A stretch of 64,000 bases of DNA from Hymenobacter psoromatis (GCF_020012125.1 NZ_JAIFAG010000001.1:1054001-1118000); one strand, 5' to 3'; counted from the first letter of the stretch, positions 50,505 through 59,485 are shown. Notes: generated by a model not told the origin, from the sequence alone. A program made the numbers and translations.

Positions 50505-51068
50505 CTATTTCTTAAATTTCTCCTCCGTAAAATGCTCCTGATGGGGCGGCTGCGCAAATTTCTCGGCATTGTAGGCTGCCGAATTGCCGCGCGGAATAGA
50601 CAGCGACTGCCAAGCCTCGCCTTGCAGCAGTTTGCCCATGAGTACCAGCTGGCCCACGTGGTAGGGGTAGTGCGCCAGCTGCCGGTTGATGGCCTCCAGC
50701 ACGGTGTGGCCCTGGTTACGGATATAAATGGTGCGGGCTAGGTCAGCCTCAGTCAGCCCATCGAGGGCAGTGAAGAGGCATTGCCAGCCGGCTTCCCAGT
50801 GGGCCAGCACGGCGGCGCGGGTAGTCAGGTCGTTATCAAATTCGGCTTCGCGCGCGCGCCAGGGCTTTTCGCCGTCGGTGGTCAGAAAATCCGTCCAGCG
50901 CGATAGCATATTGCCCCACAAGTGCTTCACGATGCTGGCCAGGCTGTTGCAGGCCGGGTTGGGCTGCCAAAAAAGCTGCTCATCGGAGACTTGCGCGAAG
51001 GTTTGGTCGCCCAGCAATTTATAGTAAGCAAACTGCTTGCGGGCGCTGGCGAGATAATCGGCGGGCAT
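50505..51068 (-). CDS. DinB-superfamily protein (DUF1572-like)
   Basis: 187 aa, a four-helix DinB-type protein. SLASIVKHLWGNMLSRWTDFL supplies the first metal-site His and AINRQLAHYPYHVGQLVLMGKLL the C-terminal histidines. The motif CNSLASIVKHLWGN is typical of DUF1572. Family members are thought to be thiol transferases or detoxification enzymes. A divergent AraC-type gene lies about 110 bases away. Confidence 0.85.
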   Translation of the reverse strand: MPADYLASARKQFAYYKLLGDQTFAQVSDEQLFWQPNPACNSLASIVKHLWGNMLSRWTDFLTTDGEKPWRAREAEFDNDLTTRAAVLAHWEAGWQCLFTALDGLTEADLARTIYIRNQGHTVLEAINRQLAHYPYHVGQLVLMGKLLQGEAWQSLSIPRGNSAAYNAEKFAQPPHQEHFTEEKFKK

Positions 51069-51178
51069 GGCGAGGGTGAAAATAGTAGTTTAGTAGGCCA
51101 AAAGTAGGTTTTCCTGCAATTCATCCGGCGAGACAAGGAGCAGCCAAGAAGATTTGCCGGGCAGCTTGTTATTCCCGC

Positions 51179-51595
51179 ATGGCGACGACTCCCATCCCCA
51201 AAAAAATCATGGCCCGGCAGCACGAGATTTACGCCGATTACCTGCGCGAAATCGACCGGCACCTGGCCGACCTCGTGGCCGGGCGAGCTACAGAAATGTT
51301 CGAAATCCGCAACTTTGCCGGGATATTGTGCATTCACCCTACCCACCTCAGCAACACCATTAAGCTCGTGACGGGCCACGCGCCCTGCCACGATTTTCAG
51401 TTGCGCATCCTGGCCGTGGCGCAGCAGCTCCTGCGCGATACCGACCAGTCTATCGCCGCCGTGGCCGGTACCCTCACCTACGACCCGGCCAATTTTACCA
51501 AGTTTTTCAAGCGCTTCGGGGGCTGCACGCCCAAGCACTACCGCGAGCAGGTGCGCGCCGAGCAACGCGAAGTAGCGGAACTACTCACCATTTAA
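51179..51595 (+). CDS. AraC-type DNA-binding protein (HTH only)
   Basis: 138 aa carrying two helix-turn-helix units of the AraC/XylS family and little else: FAGILCIHPTHLSNTIKLV for the first and SIAAVAGTLTYDPANFTKFF then KRFGGCTPKHYREQ for the second. No ligand-binding N-terminal domain is present beyond about 40 residues. It probably regulates the adjacent SDR gene, which begins 76 bases downstream on the same strand. Confidence 0.88.
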   Translation: MATTPIPKKIMARQHEIYADYLREIDRHLADLVAGRATEMFEIRNFAGILCIHPTHLSNTIKLVTGHAPCHDFQLRILAVAQQLLRDTDQSIAAVAGTLTYDPANFTKFFKRFGGCTPKHYREQVRAEQREVAELLTI

Positions 51596-51671
51596 TCTGG
51601 GCTACTCACCATAAATGGGAGGAAGGGGGGTAGGACCTTTGCGTGGTCAATTAACCAGCCAATTACCCTCT

Positions 51672-52433
51672 ATGAGCACTTCCAAAATAGCCCTCGTCAC
51701 GGGCGGCAGCCGTGGCCTTGGCAAAAGCATGGCCCTGAACCTGGCCAAAAAAGGCATTGATGTATTGCTGACCTACCACAGCCAGCAAGCGGAAGCTGAG
51801 GCCGTAGTAGCCGAAATCAAAGCCCAGGGCCGGCAGGCCGCCGCCTTGCCGCTCGACGCGGGCAACGTGGCTAGCTTCGATGCTTTTTTCGAACAGGTAA
51901 AAACGGCCCTCCACGATACTTTTCAGGCTGAGCAGTTTCAGTTTCTGATTAACAACGCGGGCACGTCATTACACGCCGACTTTGCCGACACCACCGAGGC
52001 GCAGTTTGATGAAGTAATGAACGTGCACCTCAAGGGCCCGTTTTTCCTCACCCAAAAAGCCCTGCCCCTGCTCGCCGACGGTGGCCGCATTATCAACATT
52101 TCGTCGGGCTTGGCACGTTTTAGCTTTCCTGGCTCCTCGGCCTACGCAGCCATGAAGGGCGCTATTGAAGTGCTGACCCGCTACCAGGCCAAAGAGCTGG
52201 GCGCGCGCGGCATCACGGCCAACGTAGTGGCACCCGGCGCTATCGCCACCGATTTCAGCGGCGGTATGGTGCGCGACAACCCCCAGGTAAACGCGATGGT
52301 AGCCAGCATGACGGCCCTGGGCCGGGTAGGCGAGCCCGAAGACATCGGCCCCATCGTGGCCTTCCTCTGCACCGACGACGCCCGCTGGATTGCGGCCCAG
52401 CGCATCGAAGCGTCGGGCGGAACGCTTGTGTAG
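51672..52433 (+). CDS. Short-chain dehydrogenase/reductase
   Basis: 253 aa from the ATG at 51672. The NAD(P)-binding TGGSRGLGKSMALNL, the structural NNAG, and the active site with IINISSGLARFSF and SSAYAAMKGAIE (Tyr and Lys) are complete. The C-terminus RIEASGGTLV matches classical SDRs. A specific substrate cannot be assigned. A GACCTTTG box at 51634-51641 is a weak promoter candidate. The last base of its TAG stop is next to the large nested palindrome at 52432. Confidence 0.92.
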   Translation: MSTSKIALVTGGSRGLGKSMALNLAKKGIDVLLTYHSQQAEAEAVVAEIKAQGRQAAALPLDAGNVASFDAFFEQVKTALHDTFQAEQFQFLINNAGTSLHADFADTTEAQFDEVMNVHLKGPFFLTQKALPLLADGGRIINISSGLARFSFPGSSAYAAMKGAIEVLTRYQAKELGARGITANVVAPGAIATDFSGGMVRDNPQVNAMVASMTALGRVGEPEDIGPIVAFLCTDDARWIAAQRIEASGGTLV

Positions 52434-52695
52434 ACCGCAGAGTCAAGCGGATTTAGCGGAAGAAACGGATATGGCGCGGCGCGCCTGACTACGCTGCTCG
52501 CCATTTTTACTAGCTGTGTACATTTTTCAGCTCACTAACTATCTGCTATTAAATAGCTTCACTAAACTAAAAGGTGGTCCCATTGGACCACCTTTTAGTT
52601 TAGTGAAGCTATTGCGGATTTAACAAAAAATGAGAAGCAATGCGTAGTCAGGCGCGCCGCGCCGTATCCGTTTCTTCCGCTTGAATCTGCGGTCT
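52432..52695. repeat. 264-bp nested palindrome between convergent genes
   Basis: The outer arms (about 52432-52494 and 52642-52695) pair over some 54 bases; the left arm has a nine-base extra (TTTAGCGGA) and a few mismatches. Inside, 52552-52580 and 52585-52613 are a perfect 29-base stem with a four-base loop, containing AAAAGGTGGTCC and its complement. The inner stem looks like a bidirectional terminator. The element overlaps the SDR stop and the stop of the gene at 52694. Confidence 0.92.
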
Positions 52696-53152
52696 AGAAC
52701 CGAAATAGCGGCCGGTACGGATTCCAAATGCCCCACGGAATCATAAGCAGTACCAGCACCAGCCCGATGCCAAAGTAAATAAATGCTTTCTTGTGCTTAA
52801 GCGTGTCGCTGGCAGTATTCTTCACTATAATGCGACCCACCTGCACCAGAATGGCGGCCAACAACATCACGGCGATGTGCTCCATGCCGAAGAAGCGAGT
52901 GGTAGAGTTTTTCATAGCCCCGGCTACTTTCATAGCCTTGAGGCCGTAGGGGCTCAGGCCGAAGTAAAGGCCCAGACCCACAATAACTTGCAGCCACATA
53001 AAGCCCGAAAACGCGGCGCTGATGGCATTATCGCCCTTGGTAAACGGTCGGCGGCCCGACCAGCCCGTGTAAGCCCGGAAAACGGCGAGCAGGCCCGCGC
53101 CTACCACAAACCAGCGCAGCCACGAATGGAGAATAAGAAGTACCTGATACAT
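52694..53152 (-). CDS. Four-helix membrane protein, unknown
   Basis: 152 aa from the ATG at 53152, with four transmembrane helices. The start is MYQVLLILHSWLRWFVVGAG; HSWLRW and the conserved FGMEHIAVML with His suggest a cytochrome-b561-like or DUF-type membrane protein, but I do not make a family call. Its stop lies within the right end of the nested palindrome. Confidence 0.75.
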   Translation of the reverse strand: MYQVLLILHSWLRWFVVGAGLLAVFRAYTGWSGRRPFTKGDNAISAAFSGFMWLQVIVGLGLYFGLSPYGLKAMKVAGAMKNSTTRFFGMEHIAVMLLAAILVQVGRIIVKNTASDTLKHKKAFIYFGIGLVLVLLMIPWGIWNPYRPLFRF

Positions 53153-53218
53153 GCATGAAAGCAAAAGCGCCGGGCAACCCGGCCAATGAAAACTGCCGCG
53201 AAGCTACTAGCCAAATAC

Positions 53219-53464
53219 TCAGGAAAACTCGCCTGGCTCGGGCACTGGCGCGGGTGCCCCGCCGCGCGCTGCTTTGGCCCGTTGCTCGTCGCGCATGGCT
53301 ACGGCCAGCGCAATGAAGATGGAAAAGAACGGTAGCACCAGCCCCAGCACAAACCACTTGAGGCGCGAATGGCCGTGCGAGTAGGCGATGTACATGGTGA
53401 CGGAGGCCAGTAGCACATCGAGCAACACTAAAAAAATGGTACCTAAAAGAAAGGAGAAAAACAT
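53219..53464 (-). CDS. Small two-helix membrane protein
   Basis: 81 aa with two hydrophobic helices (FLLGTIFLVLLDVLLASVTM and WFVLGLVLPFFSIFIALAVA) and a Pro/Ala-rich cytoplasmic tail. It starts three bases after the stop of the DUF58 gene, so it is in that operon. Family unknown. Confidence 0.75.
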   Translation of the reverse strand: MFFSFLLGTIFLVLLDVLLASVTMYIAYSHGHSRLKWFVLGLVLPFFSIFIALAVAMRDEQRAKAARGGAPAPVPEPGEFS

Positions 53465-53467
53465 AGC

Positions 53468-54391
53468 TTACCGAGCTTTACCGCGCTTTACCAGGTAGGC
53501 GTGCAGCACTTTATCAAAGGGCTCGCGCACATCTACGGGCACGAAATCAATTTTGAGCTGCCCGCAACGCAGCGCCAGGTCGTCTTCAAACTGCCGCATG
53601 GCCGCCCGATACTGCGCCCGCACCTGCGAGGGCTGCAAGCGGATTTCCTGGCCCGTTTCCACATCCTCAAAAATGTAGAGCCGGTCCTGAAAGTCAAAGT
53701 TACTTTCCGTGGCCCGGTCTAACACATGAAACACTAATACTTCGTGGTGCTGGTGGCGCAAGTGCTGCAAGGCGGCCAACGCCGCCGCCTGCTCGGCCGC
53801 CCCACGGCCCAGCATATCGCTAAATAGGATAACGAGCGAGCGCTTAGGAATTTGCTGCGCAATAGTGTGCAGCACGCCCGCCACGTCGGTGTGGGCCGTG
53901 GCGCGGGGGGTAGGGGTGGGCCGCTCCAGCAGCTGCTGCAAGGCCAGCAGCAGCGTGTGGCGGTGCGAGGAAGTGGCGCGCACGGGCGTTTGCAGCTCCA
54001 CCGTTTCGGCGAAGGTGACGAGGCCCACCGCGTCGCGCTGCCGTTGCAGCAGGGTAGTAAGCGCCGCCGCGGCCAACACGCTGAATTTCAGCTTATCGTG
54101 GCCAGGCGCGGGGTAGTACATACTCGGGCTCACGTCGAGCAGTAGGTGGGCGCGCAGGTTGGTTTCCTCCTCGTAGCGCTTCACAAACAGCTTATCGGTG
54201 CGGGCAAATACCTTCCAATCCACGTGCCGGGTACTGTCGCCGGGGTTGTAGAGGCGGTGCTCCGAAAACTCGACCGAAAAGCCGTGGTAAGGCGACTGGT
54301 GCAGGCCCGTAATAAAGCCATCGACCAGCTGCCGGGCTAGCAGCTCCAGGTTTTCAAACGAGCGAATGGCGGCCAGGTCAATAGCGGGCAT
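53468..54391 (-). CDS. DUF58 / von Willebrand-like protein
   Basis: 307 aa with the DUF58 signature: GFSVEFSEHRLYNPGDSTRH followed by VDWKVFARTDKLFVKRYEEE, then LLLDVSPSMYY (MIDAS-like DxSxS) and LFSDMLG. These proteins usually accompany MoxR AAA ATPases and Bat proteins in envelope or stress functions; no MoxR gene is visible here. First gene of a small operon with the two-helix protein. Confidence 0.9.
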   Translation of the reverse strand: MPAIDLAAIRSFENLELLARQLVDGFITGLHQSPYHGFSVEFSEHRLYNPGDSTRHVDWKVFARTDKLFVKRYEEETNLRAHLLLDVSPSMYYPAPGHDKLKFSVLAAAALTTLLQRQRDAVGLVTFAETVELQTPVRATSSHRHTLLLALQQLLERPTPTPRATAHTDVAGVLHTIAQQIPKRSLVILFSDMLGRGAAEQAAALAALQHLRHQHHEVLVFHVLDRATESNFDFQDRLYIFEDVETGQEIRLQPSQVRAQYRAAMRQFEDDLALRCGQLKIDFVPVDVREPFDKVLHAYLVKRGKAR

Positions 54392-54583
54392 AAGGGGGTA
54401 GGCGAAAAGGTATATTCTTAACAGTCAGTACGGTGTTTCAGGCTAGCGCAGCGTTTACTAAAGCCCGGTAGGATATTCCCCGTTAGGCAGCGGCTGAACT
54501 AATCTTACGTGCTGATAAACAAGGCGGCGACTGGTAGGGTTTCACCACGCCAAAAGCCGGATTTTTGGAAGTAGTTTCGGCTT

Positions 54584-54591
54584 TATCTTTG
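54584..54591 (+). promoter_or_regulatory. -7 box for the DUF3276 gene
   Basis: TATCTTTG, an exact consensus match, with TTTTTGG about 17 bases upstream as a possible -33 element. The start codon is 65 bases downstream. Confidence 0.6.
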
Positions 54592-54656
54592 CCTTGGCCG
54601 ACGTAAGTTTAGCTACTTGAAAATTAATATCTCACCTACTTCTACTCCCTTACTCT

Positions 54657-55070
54657 GTGGACGACCGTTACCCCCGCGACCAGGAAGAAATCTATTCGCA
54701 CCGCATGAAGGCGGGCAAGCGCACCTATTTCTTCGATGTGAAAGCCACCCGTGGCCAGGATTACTACCTCACTATTACCGAAAGTAAGCGCCGCCCCGGT
54801 GCCGACCCCGATGGCCCGGCCAGCTATGAAAAGCACAAGATTTTCTTGTATAAGGAAGATTTCAATAAATTTATTGATGCCCTGAACGATGCCGTCGACT
54901 ACGTGCGCGATGAGCTGCTAACCGAGGAGGAGGTAGCCGAGCTGGACCGCCCGCGCCCTACCCCCCCCGCCGACGGCGAGCAGCCCCGCGTCGGCAGCCA
55001 GCCCGATGACCAGGCCAATCGCCCGGACGGCCACGATGCGGCTCCCGACCTCGGCGAGAGCACGTATTAG
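54657..55070 (+). CDS. DUF3276 PUR-alpha-like nucleic-acid-binding protein
   Basis: 137 aa from a GTG at 54657. The core EEIYSHRMKAGKRTYFFDVK, DYYLTITESKRR and KIFLYKEDFNKFIDAL is the PUR-alpha-like repeat typical of Bacteroidota, and an acidic, disordered tail follows from about residue 95. The GTG was preferred because family members extend N-terminally to the EEIYS motif. It probably binds single-stranded nucleic acid. Confidence 0.92.
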   Translation: MDDRYPRDQEEIYSHRMKAGKRTYFFDVKATRGQDYYLTITESKRRPGADPDGPASYEKHKIFLYKEDFNKFIDALNDAVDYVRDELLTEEEVAELDRPRPTPPADGEQPRVGSQPDDQANRPDGHDAAPDLGESTY

Positions 55071-55097
55071 CCAAAATAATTTTGAGGGGAAGTATCG

Positions 55098-55156
55098 GCT
55101 ACTAACGCAAAGCGCCGCTGCTCCTGTGCGGAGCAGCGGCGCTTTGCGTTAGTAGC
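55098..55156. repeat. Perfect 27-bp palindrome after the DUF3276 gene
   Basis: Arms 55098-55124 and 55130-55156 are exact reverse complements with a five-base loop. The arms hold GCTACTAACGCAAAGCGCCG. There is no T-run. It ends 16 bases before the ychF -7 box. Confidence 0.92.
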
Positions 55157-55172
55157 CCCGCCACCGCCGCCG

Positions 55173-55180
55173 TACCTTTG
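55173..55180 (+). promoter_or_regulatory. -7 box for ychF
   Basis: TACCTTTG, an exact consensus match, 57 bases upstream of the ATG at 55238. The leader between holds an AT-rich stretch (55188-55231) like the AT-rich elements found inside coding genes. Confidence 0.55.
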
Positions 55181-55237
55181 CCGGATGAATTGAGAATAAC
55201 TCTTAACTCATACCTTTTAACTCATAACTTCTTATAA

Positions 55238-56338
55238 ATGGGCCTCCGCTGCGGTATTGTCGGCCTGCCGAATGTCGGCAAATCCACGCTTTTCAACGCG
55301 TTATCTAACGCCAAGGCCGAATCGGCCAATTATCCTTTCTGTACCATCGAGCCCAATGTGGGCGTGATTACCGTGCCCGACGAGCGCCTCCAGATTCTGG
55401 AAGCCCTCGTGAATCCCAAGCGCGTGCTGCCCACCATTATCGAGTTCGTGGATATCGCGGGCCTCGTGAAAGGGGCCAGCAAGGGCGAGGGCTTAGGCAA
55501 TAAATTCCTGGCCAACATCCGCGAAGTAGACGCTATTATCCACGTCGTGCGTTGCTTCGACGACCCCAATATCGTGCACGTAGCCGGGGGCGTGGACCCG
55601 GTTTTTGATAAGGACGTAATCGATACGGAGCTGCAAATCAAAGACCTGGAAAGTATCGATAAGAAGCTGGTGAAGTCGGAGCGTAGCGCCAAGGCCGGCG
55701 ACGCCGTGGCCAAGAAGGAAGTAGCTGGCCTCCAGAAATTTAAGCAAGCCCTCGAAGCCGGCCAGAACGCCCGCGCCGTAGCTGCCACCGAAGACGACCT
55801 CGCCGCCGTGGCCGACCTGCAACTACTTACTATCAAGCCCGTTATCTATGTGGCCAACGTGGACGAGGCCAGCATTGCTACCGACGGCAATAAGCACGTA
55901 GCTGCCCTGCGCGAACACGTAAAAGCCGAAAGCGCGCAGGTCGTGTTGGTGTCGGCCGCCATCGAGTCGCAGATTGCCGAGATGGAGGATGCCGACGAAA
56001 AGGCTATGTACCTGAGCGAGTATGGCCTCACCGAGTCGGGCCTGAATAAGCTCATCCGCGCCAGCTACGAGCTGCTGAATCTCATCACCTACTTCACGGC
56101 CGGCGTGCAGGAAGTGCGCGCCTGGACTGTGCATCGCGGCGATAAAGCGCCCGCCGCGGCCGGCGTTATTCACTCCGATTTTGAGAAGGGCTTTATCCGC
56201 GCCGAGGTTATTAAGCTGCCGGATTACCAGGAGTATAAAACGGAGGTAAAAATTAAGGAAGCCGGTAAAATGGCCGTGGAAGGCAAAGATTACGTGGTGC
56301 AGGATGGTGACATTATGCACTTCCGGTTTAACGTTTAA
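55238..56338 (+). CDS. ychF: YchF/OLA1 ribosome-associated ATPase
   Basis: 366 aa. The P-loop is CGIVGLPNVGKSTLFNAL; the G3 region is EFVDIAGLVKGASKGEGLG; the ATP-specifying motif is NVDE. The C-terminal TGS domain is KEAGKMAVEGKDYVVQDGDI. A universal translation-associated ATPase. It has its own promoter box and an intrinsic terminator 54 bases past its stop. Confidence 0.97.
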   Translation: MGLRCGIVGLPNVGKSTLFNALSNAKAESANYPFCTIEPNVGVITVPDERLQILEALVNPKRVLPTIIEFVDIAGLVKGASKGEGLGNKFLANIREVDAIIHVVRCFDDPNIVHVAGGVDPVFDKDVIDTELQIKDLESIDKKLVKSERSAKAGDAVAKKEVAGLQKFKQALEAGQNARAVAATEDDLAAVADLQLLTIKPVIYVANVDEASIATDGNKHVAALREHVKAESAQVVLVSAAIESQIAEMEDADEKAMYLSEYGLTESGLNKLIRASYELLNLITYFTAGVQEVRAWTVHRGDKAPAAAGVIHSDFEKGFIRAEVIKLPDYQEYKTEVKIKEAGKMAVEGKDYVVQDGDIMHFRFNV

Positions 56339-56391
56339 TACTACGGATTTTAGTAGATTTCACGGATTTTGTAGACGATTTTCTTTTTAGG

Positions 56392-56423
56392 AAAAAGCCT
56401 GACGTTTTTGCGTCAGGCTTTTT
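56392..56423. terminator. Bidirectional intrinsic terminator
   Basis: A perfect 13-base stem AAAAAGCCTGACG/CGTCAGGCTTTTT with a six-base loop. T-runs lie on both strands. It serves both ychF (plus) and the Uma2 gene (minus), which converge here. Confidence 0.93.
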
Positions 56424-56444
56424 GATTTTAAATTCTGAGGAATT

Positions 56445-56924
56445 TTATTTGAAAAGCTTTTCGAGCGAGATTTTAACTTGTGTGGCGGGGTCATGTAGAG
56501 TACCGGTAGTGTGCACCCCAACCTCACCATCGGCCGAAAAAACATAGATTGACTTAACTGAGGGAATTATCAGCCATGCCGATTGCACGCCGGCTGGCAA
56601 GTAAAGCTTTCTAATTTTAGAAGCTAGTGCGTCGAATGCCTGCGTGGGGGAAAGTATTTCGATGGCCGTGAGGGGCGGATGAGGAAACCGAATAATGTCT
56701 TCAGCCCAGTCATAAGGCTGGCGGGTCATAATGGCTACGTCTGGCTTAAGCCGGCCGGTGATTAACTCAAATTCCAGCTCCGGCATGATGTCGAAGCTGT
56801 CCTCATAATCGGTCAGTAATACAGTAAGGCGGCCAATGAGGCGGGAATGATTGAAAGACGTAGCTTCTTCGAGCACGACCTCGGTTTCGATAATCTCGAT
56901 GGCTTGCGTATCGGCTTTTTTCAA
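56445..56924 (-). CDS. Uma2-family (DUF820) protein, copy C
   Basis: 159 aa, shorter and more divergent than the copies at 25091 and 25710. The core motif is ELEFELITGRLKPDVAIM, followed by PPLTAIEILSPTQAFDAL, KIRKLYLPAGVQSAWLIIP and VKSIYVFSADG. The PD-(D/E)XK-like arrangement is kept. It lies between ychF and dnaN with its own direction. Confidence 0.88.
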   Translation of the reverse strand: MKKADTQAIEIIETEVVLEEATSFNHSRLIGRLTVLLTDYEDSFDIMPELEFELITGRLKPDVAIMTRQPYDWAEDIIRFPHPPLTAIEILSPTQAFDALASKIRKLYLPAGVQSAWLIIPSVKSIYVFSADGEVGVHTTGTLHDPATQVKISLEKLFK

Positions 56925-56975
56925 AGGTAGGGGTAGGGGACCTACATTTACTAGCTGATTCGGGGGTCGCCGAAG

Positions 56976-56983
56976 TATCTTTG
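56976..56983 (+). promoter_or_regulatory. -7 box for dnaN
   Basis: TATCTTTG, an exact consensus match, 33 bases before the ATG at 57017. Its position supports the start at 57017 rather than 56981. Confidence 0.65.
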
Positions 56984-57016
56984 CCCCTCGTCCAAAACCT
57001 ATCCCTACCCCCGCTT

Positions 57017-58141
57017 ATGAAGTTCATTGTTTCGTCCTCGGCCCTGCTCAAGCAGCTCCAGAGCATCAACGGCGTGGTCACGAACAACCCCGTGGTGCCC
57101 ATCCTGGAGAACTTCCTCTTTGAGATTGAACCCGGTAAGCTTACCATCACGGCCTCCGACCTAGAGACGAGCATGATAACCGAGCTACCCATCGAAGCGC
57201 GCGAAGCGGGGCGCATTGCGGCCCCGGCGCGCATCCTGCTCGATACGCTCAAGAACCTGCCCGACCAGCCCGTGACGTTTACCCTGGACGAGGAGACGTA
57301 CACCATTGAAATCAGCTCGGCCAACGGGCGCTACAAGCTGGCCGGCGAGAACGCCGCCGACTTCCCCCGCGTGCCGGTGGTGAAGGGCTCAGCTCCGGTC
57401 GAGATGCCGTCGTCGTCACTGGCGCGGGCCATTAATAAGACGATTTTTGCGGTGAGTACCGACGAGTTGCGCCCGGCCATGACCGGCATCTTGGTGCAGC
57501 TGGGCGAAGCCCAGGTCACCTTTGTGGCTACCGATGGCCACCGCCTGCTGCGCTACCGCCGCCAGGACGTGGGCGCGGGCCAGACGGCCAACCTCATCAT
57601 TCCGCGCAAGGCGTTTAACCTGCTCAAAAGCTCCCTGCCCTCCGAGGCCACACCGGTGCGCATCGAGTTCAACCAGAGCAACGCCTTTTTCTCGTTCAAT
57701 CAATTGCGCCTGGTCTGCCGCCTCATTGATGAGCGCTACCCCGACTACGAGAACGTAATTCCGGTTAGTAACCCCAATAAGCTGACTATCAACCGCCAGG
57801 AGCTACTGAATTCGGTGCGCCGCATCAGCATCTACTCCAACAAAACGACTCATCAGGTACGCCTGCGCCTCACCGGCTCCGAGCTAGTGATTTCGGCCGA
57901 GGACCTAGATTTCAGCAACGAGGCTAAGGAAACGCTGGCTTGCCAGTACGACGGCGAGGATATGGAAATCGGCTTCAACGCCCGCTTCCTGCAAGAAATG
58001 CTCTCCAATATTGACTCCGACGAAATTACGTTGGAACTGAGTACCCCCAATCGCGCCGGCTTGCTCATGCCCGCTCAAGCGGATGAGAACGAAAGCATCC
58101 TAATGCTGGTAATGCCGGTGATGCTTAATAATTACGTTTAA
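57017..58141 (+). CDS. dnaN: DNA polymerase III sliding clamp (beta)
   Basis: 374 aa from the ATG at 57017. Three clamp domains are visible: MKFIVSSSALLKQLQSINGV to NGRYKLAGENAADFPRV, the second with TDGHRLLRYRRQ, and the third ending LLMPAQADENESILMLVMPV. The C-terminal NNYV is unlike the canonical M-R-L end. No dnaA or recF is adjacent, which is common in Bacteroidota. Confidence 0.97.
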   Translation: MKFIVSSSALLKQLQSINGVVTNNPVVPILENFLFEIEPGKLTITASDLETSMITELPIEAREAGRIAAPARILLDTLKNLPDQPVTFTLDEETYTIEISSANGRYKLAGENAADFPRVPVVKGSAPVEMPSSSLARAINKTIFAVSTDELRPAMTGILVQLGEAQVTFVATDGHRLLRYRRQDVGAGQTANLIIPRKAFNLLKSSLPSEATPVRIEFNQSNAFFSFNQLRLVCRLIDERYPDYENVIPVSNPNKLTINRQELLNSVRRISIYSNKTTHQVRLRLTGSELVISAEDLDFSNEAKETLACQYDGEDMEIGFNARFLQEMLSNIDSDEITLELSTPNRAGLLMPAQADENESILMLVMPVMLNNYV

Positions 58142-58291
58142 ATTGCAGATTTACGCAGATTAGGCGGAATTCGTAGCTTCGAATGGCGTGTGCTAAGCCT
58201 CTTTTTTTAGGCTTTTAGGTTTGCGTTTATAAAATCTACTTATTGATGCCTAAAGCTGCACAATCCGCAAAATTTGCAAAATTTGCGATTT

Positions 58292-58630
58292 ATGAAGAAG
58301 TCTGAAATCCGTTTTAGCATTGCCCTCGATGACCACAAGGTGCCCGAAGCCATCAGCTGGCAGGCTACCGATGCGGGGCCCGATATTCAGTTTGCCAAAG
58401 CTATAAACGTTGCCATTTGGGACCGGAATACCGATGCGACAATGAAAATTGACCTTTGGACCAAGGATATGCCCACCGATGCGATGAAGTATTTCGTAGT
58501 TGATAATATTGGCTCGATGGCCGAAACCATTGTTAATGCTACCGGCGATAAAAAAATGGCCGAAAAGATGCGCACCCTTTGCAAAGAATTAACTGATTAT
58601 TTGGAAGAGCAGGGGGCTACCAATCAGTAA
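58292..58630 (+). CDS. gldC: Gliding motility protein GldC
   Basis: 112 aa from the ATG at 58292. The motifs KKSEIRFSIALDDHKVPEAI, SWQATDAG and DLWTKDMPTDAMKYFV match GldC, a small cytoplasmic protein needed in Flavobacterium gliding and type 9 secretion-linked motility. It is a marker of Bacteroidota. A terminator 22 bases past the stop ends the transcript. Confidence 0.92.
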   Translation: MKKSEIRFSIALDDHKVPEAISWQATDAGPDIQFAKAINVAIWDRNTDATMKIDLWTKDMPTDAMKYFVVDNIGSMAETIVNATGDKKMAEKMRTLCKELTDYLEEQGATNQ

Positions 58631-59012
58631 GCACCTTATGCTGACTAGTACTAAAAAAGGTCTTCCGCAGAGTACGGAAGACCTTTTTTTACGGAACTGC
58701 CCATTACGTACTACTGCCCAAATAATATCAGGCAGGCAGCTTTGTGATTTAGAACAAGCGCTGGCAGGTTTAATGTATTGCTTTATCAAATTGGCAATCG
58801 GAGATATTTCGTGCTGTAAGTTAGACCGATTTGGAGAAGGCATTCAATTTTATAAGGCTCGATAACCTATAAGGCTACTAAGAACGAGCCATTTCAAGCA
58901 GCATGATGGTAGTTTGAAATGCGGGAGTGGTGAGCGTAGCCAGCCAATAATAAGAAAACCCCGACACTTTGCAGCATCGAGGCTCAGGCACTTTGTGGCT
59001 CGGTGGGGCTGG
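58631..59012. other. Intergenic region after gldC, terminator then nothing recognisable
   Basis: The 382 bases begin with the gldC terminator. Short open frames on both strands show no domain, signal or codon pattern. No RNA gene recognised. Confidence 0.5.
58653..58690 (+). terminator. Intrinsic terminator of gldC
   Basis: The stem AAAAAAGGTCTTCCG/CGGAAGACCTTTTTT has a seven-base loop and ends in a seven-base T-run. Confidence 0.93.
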
Positions 59013-59267
59013 CTAGGCGGCCTTTATCCGGCCGGGGCGCTGCTTTGGGGTGCCGTCTTTTTTGCGGCCGTAGGGAGCATCCGCGTCAACCTCACCGGTG
59101 TCCTGGGTCCGGCGGCTTTTGGAAGTATAACTGTCAGTGAACAGCTTTTCCATTTCATCGAAGGCCGCGCGGGCTTTTTTGAATTGCTTTTGCAGGTCGG
59201 CAAGCAGGACGGTATCCTGTTCAGCTTTGTGCAGCATACTTTGCAGTTGGGTTATGTCGATGGCCAT
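59013..59267 (-). CDS. Small coiled-coil-like protein, unknown
   Basis: 84 aa. MAIDITQLQSMLHKAEQDTV and LLADLQKQFKKARAAFDEME form a charged heptad-like helix, with a basic tail KKDGTPKQRPGRIKAA. It may bind nucleic acid or be a small structural protein. No family recognised. Confidence 0.6.
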   Translation of the reverse strand: MAIDITQLQSMLHKAEQDTVLLADLQKQFKKARAAFDEMEKLFTDSYTSKSRRTQDTGEVDADAPYGRKKDGTPKQRPGRIKAA

Positions 59268-59452
59268 CTTCGGAAGTAAAGAGTTAGGGCTGGTGAAGAA
59301 TTATGATTCAAAGCTACAACTAATTCTTGAATGATTGAAAACTTCCTGCTGCGTTTTACTAAAATGGCTGTTTAATAATTAACAAAAATAACTGATTGCT
59401 GCCAAGTATATTGAATAGTGAGTAATTGAAAGCGGTAAGAGGAATTTGTAGT

Positions 59453-59485
59453 AGCAAGCAAGTTTGCTAAATCAACTTGCTTGCT
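59453..59485. repeat. Short hairpin upstream of the IS5-type element
   Basis: Twelve-base arms AGCAAGCAAGTT and AACTTGCTTGCT flank a nine-base loop. Confidence 0.6.
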
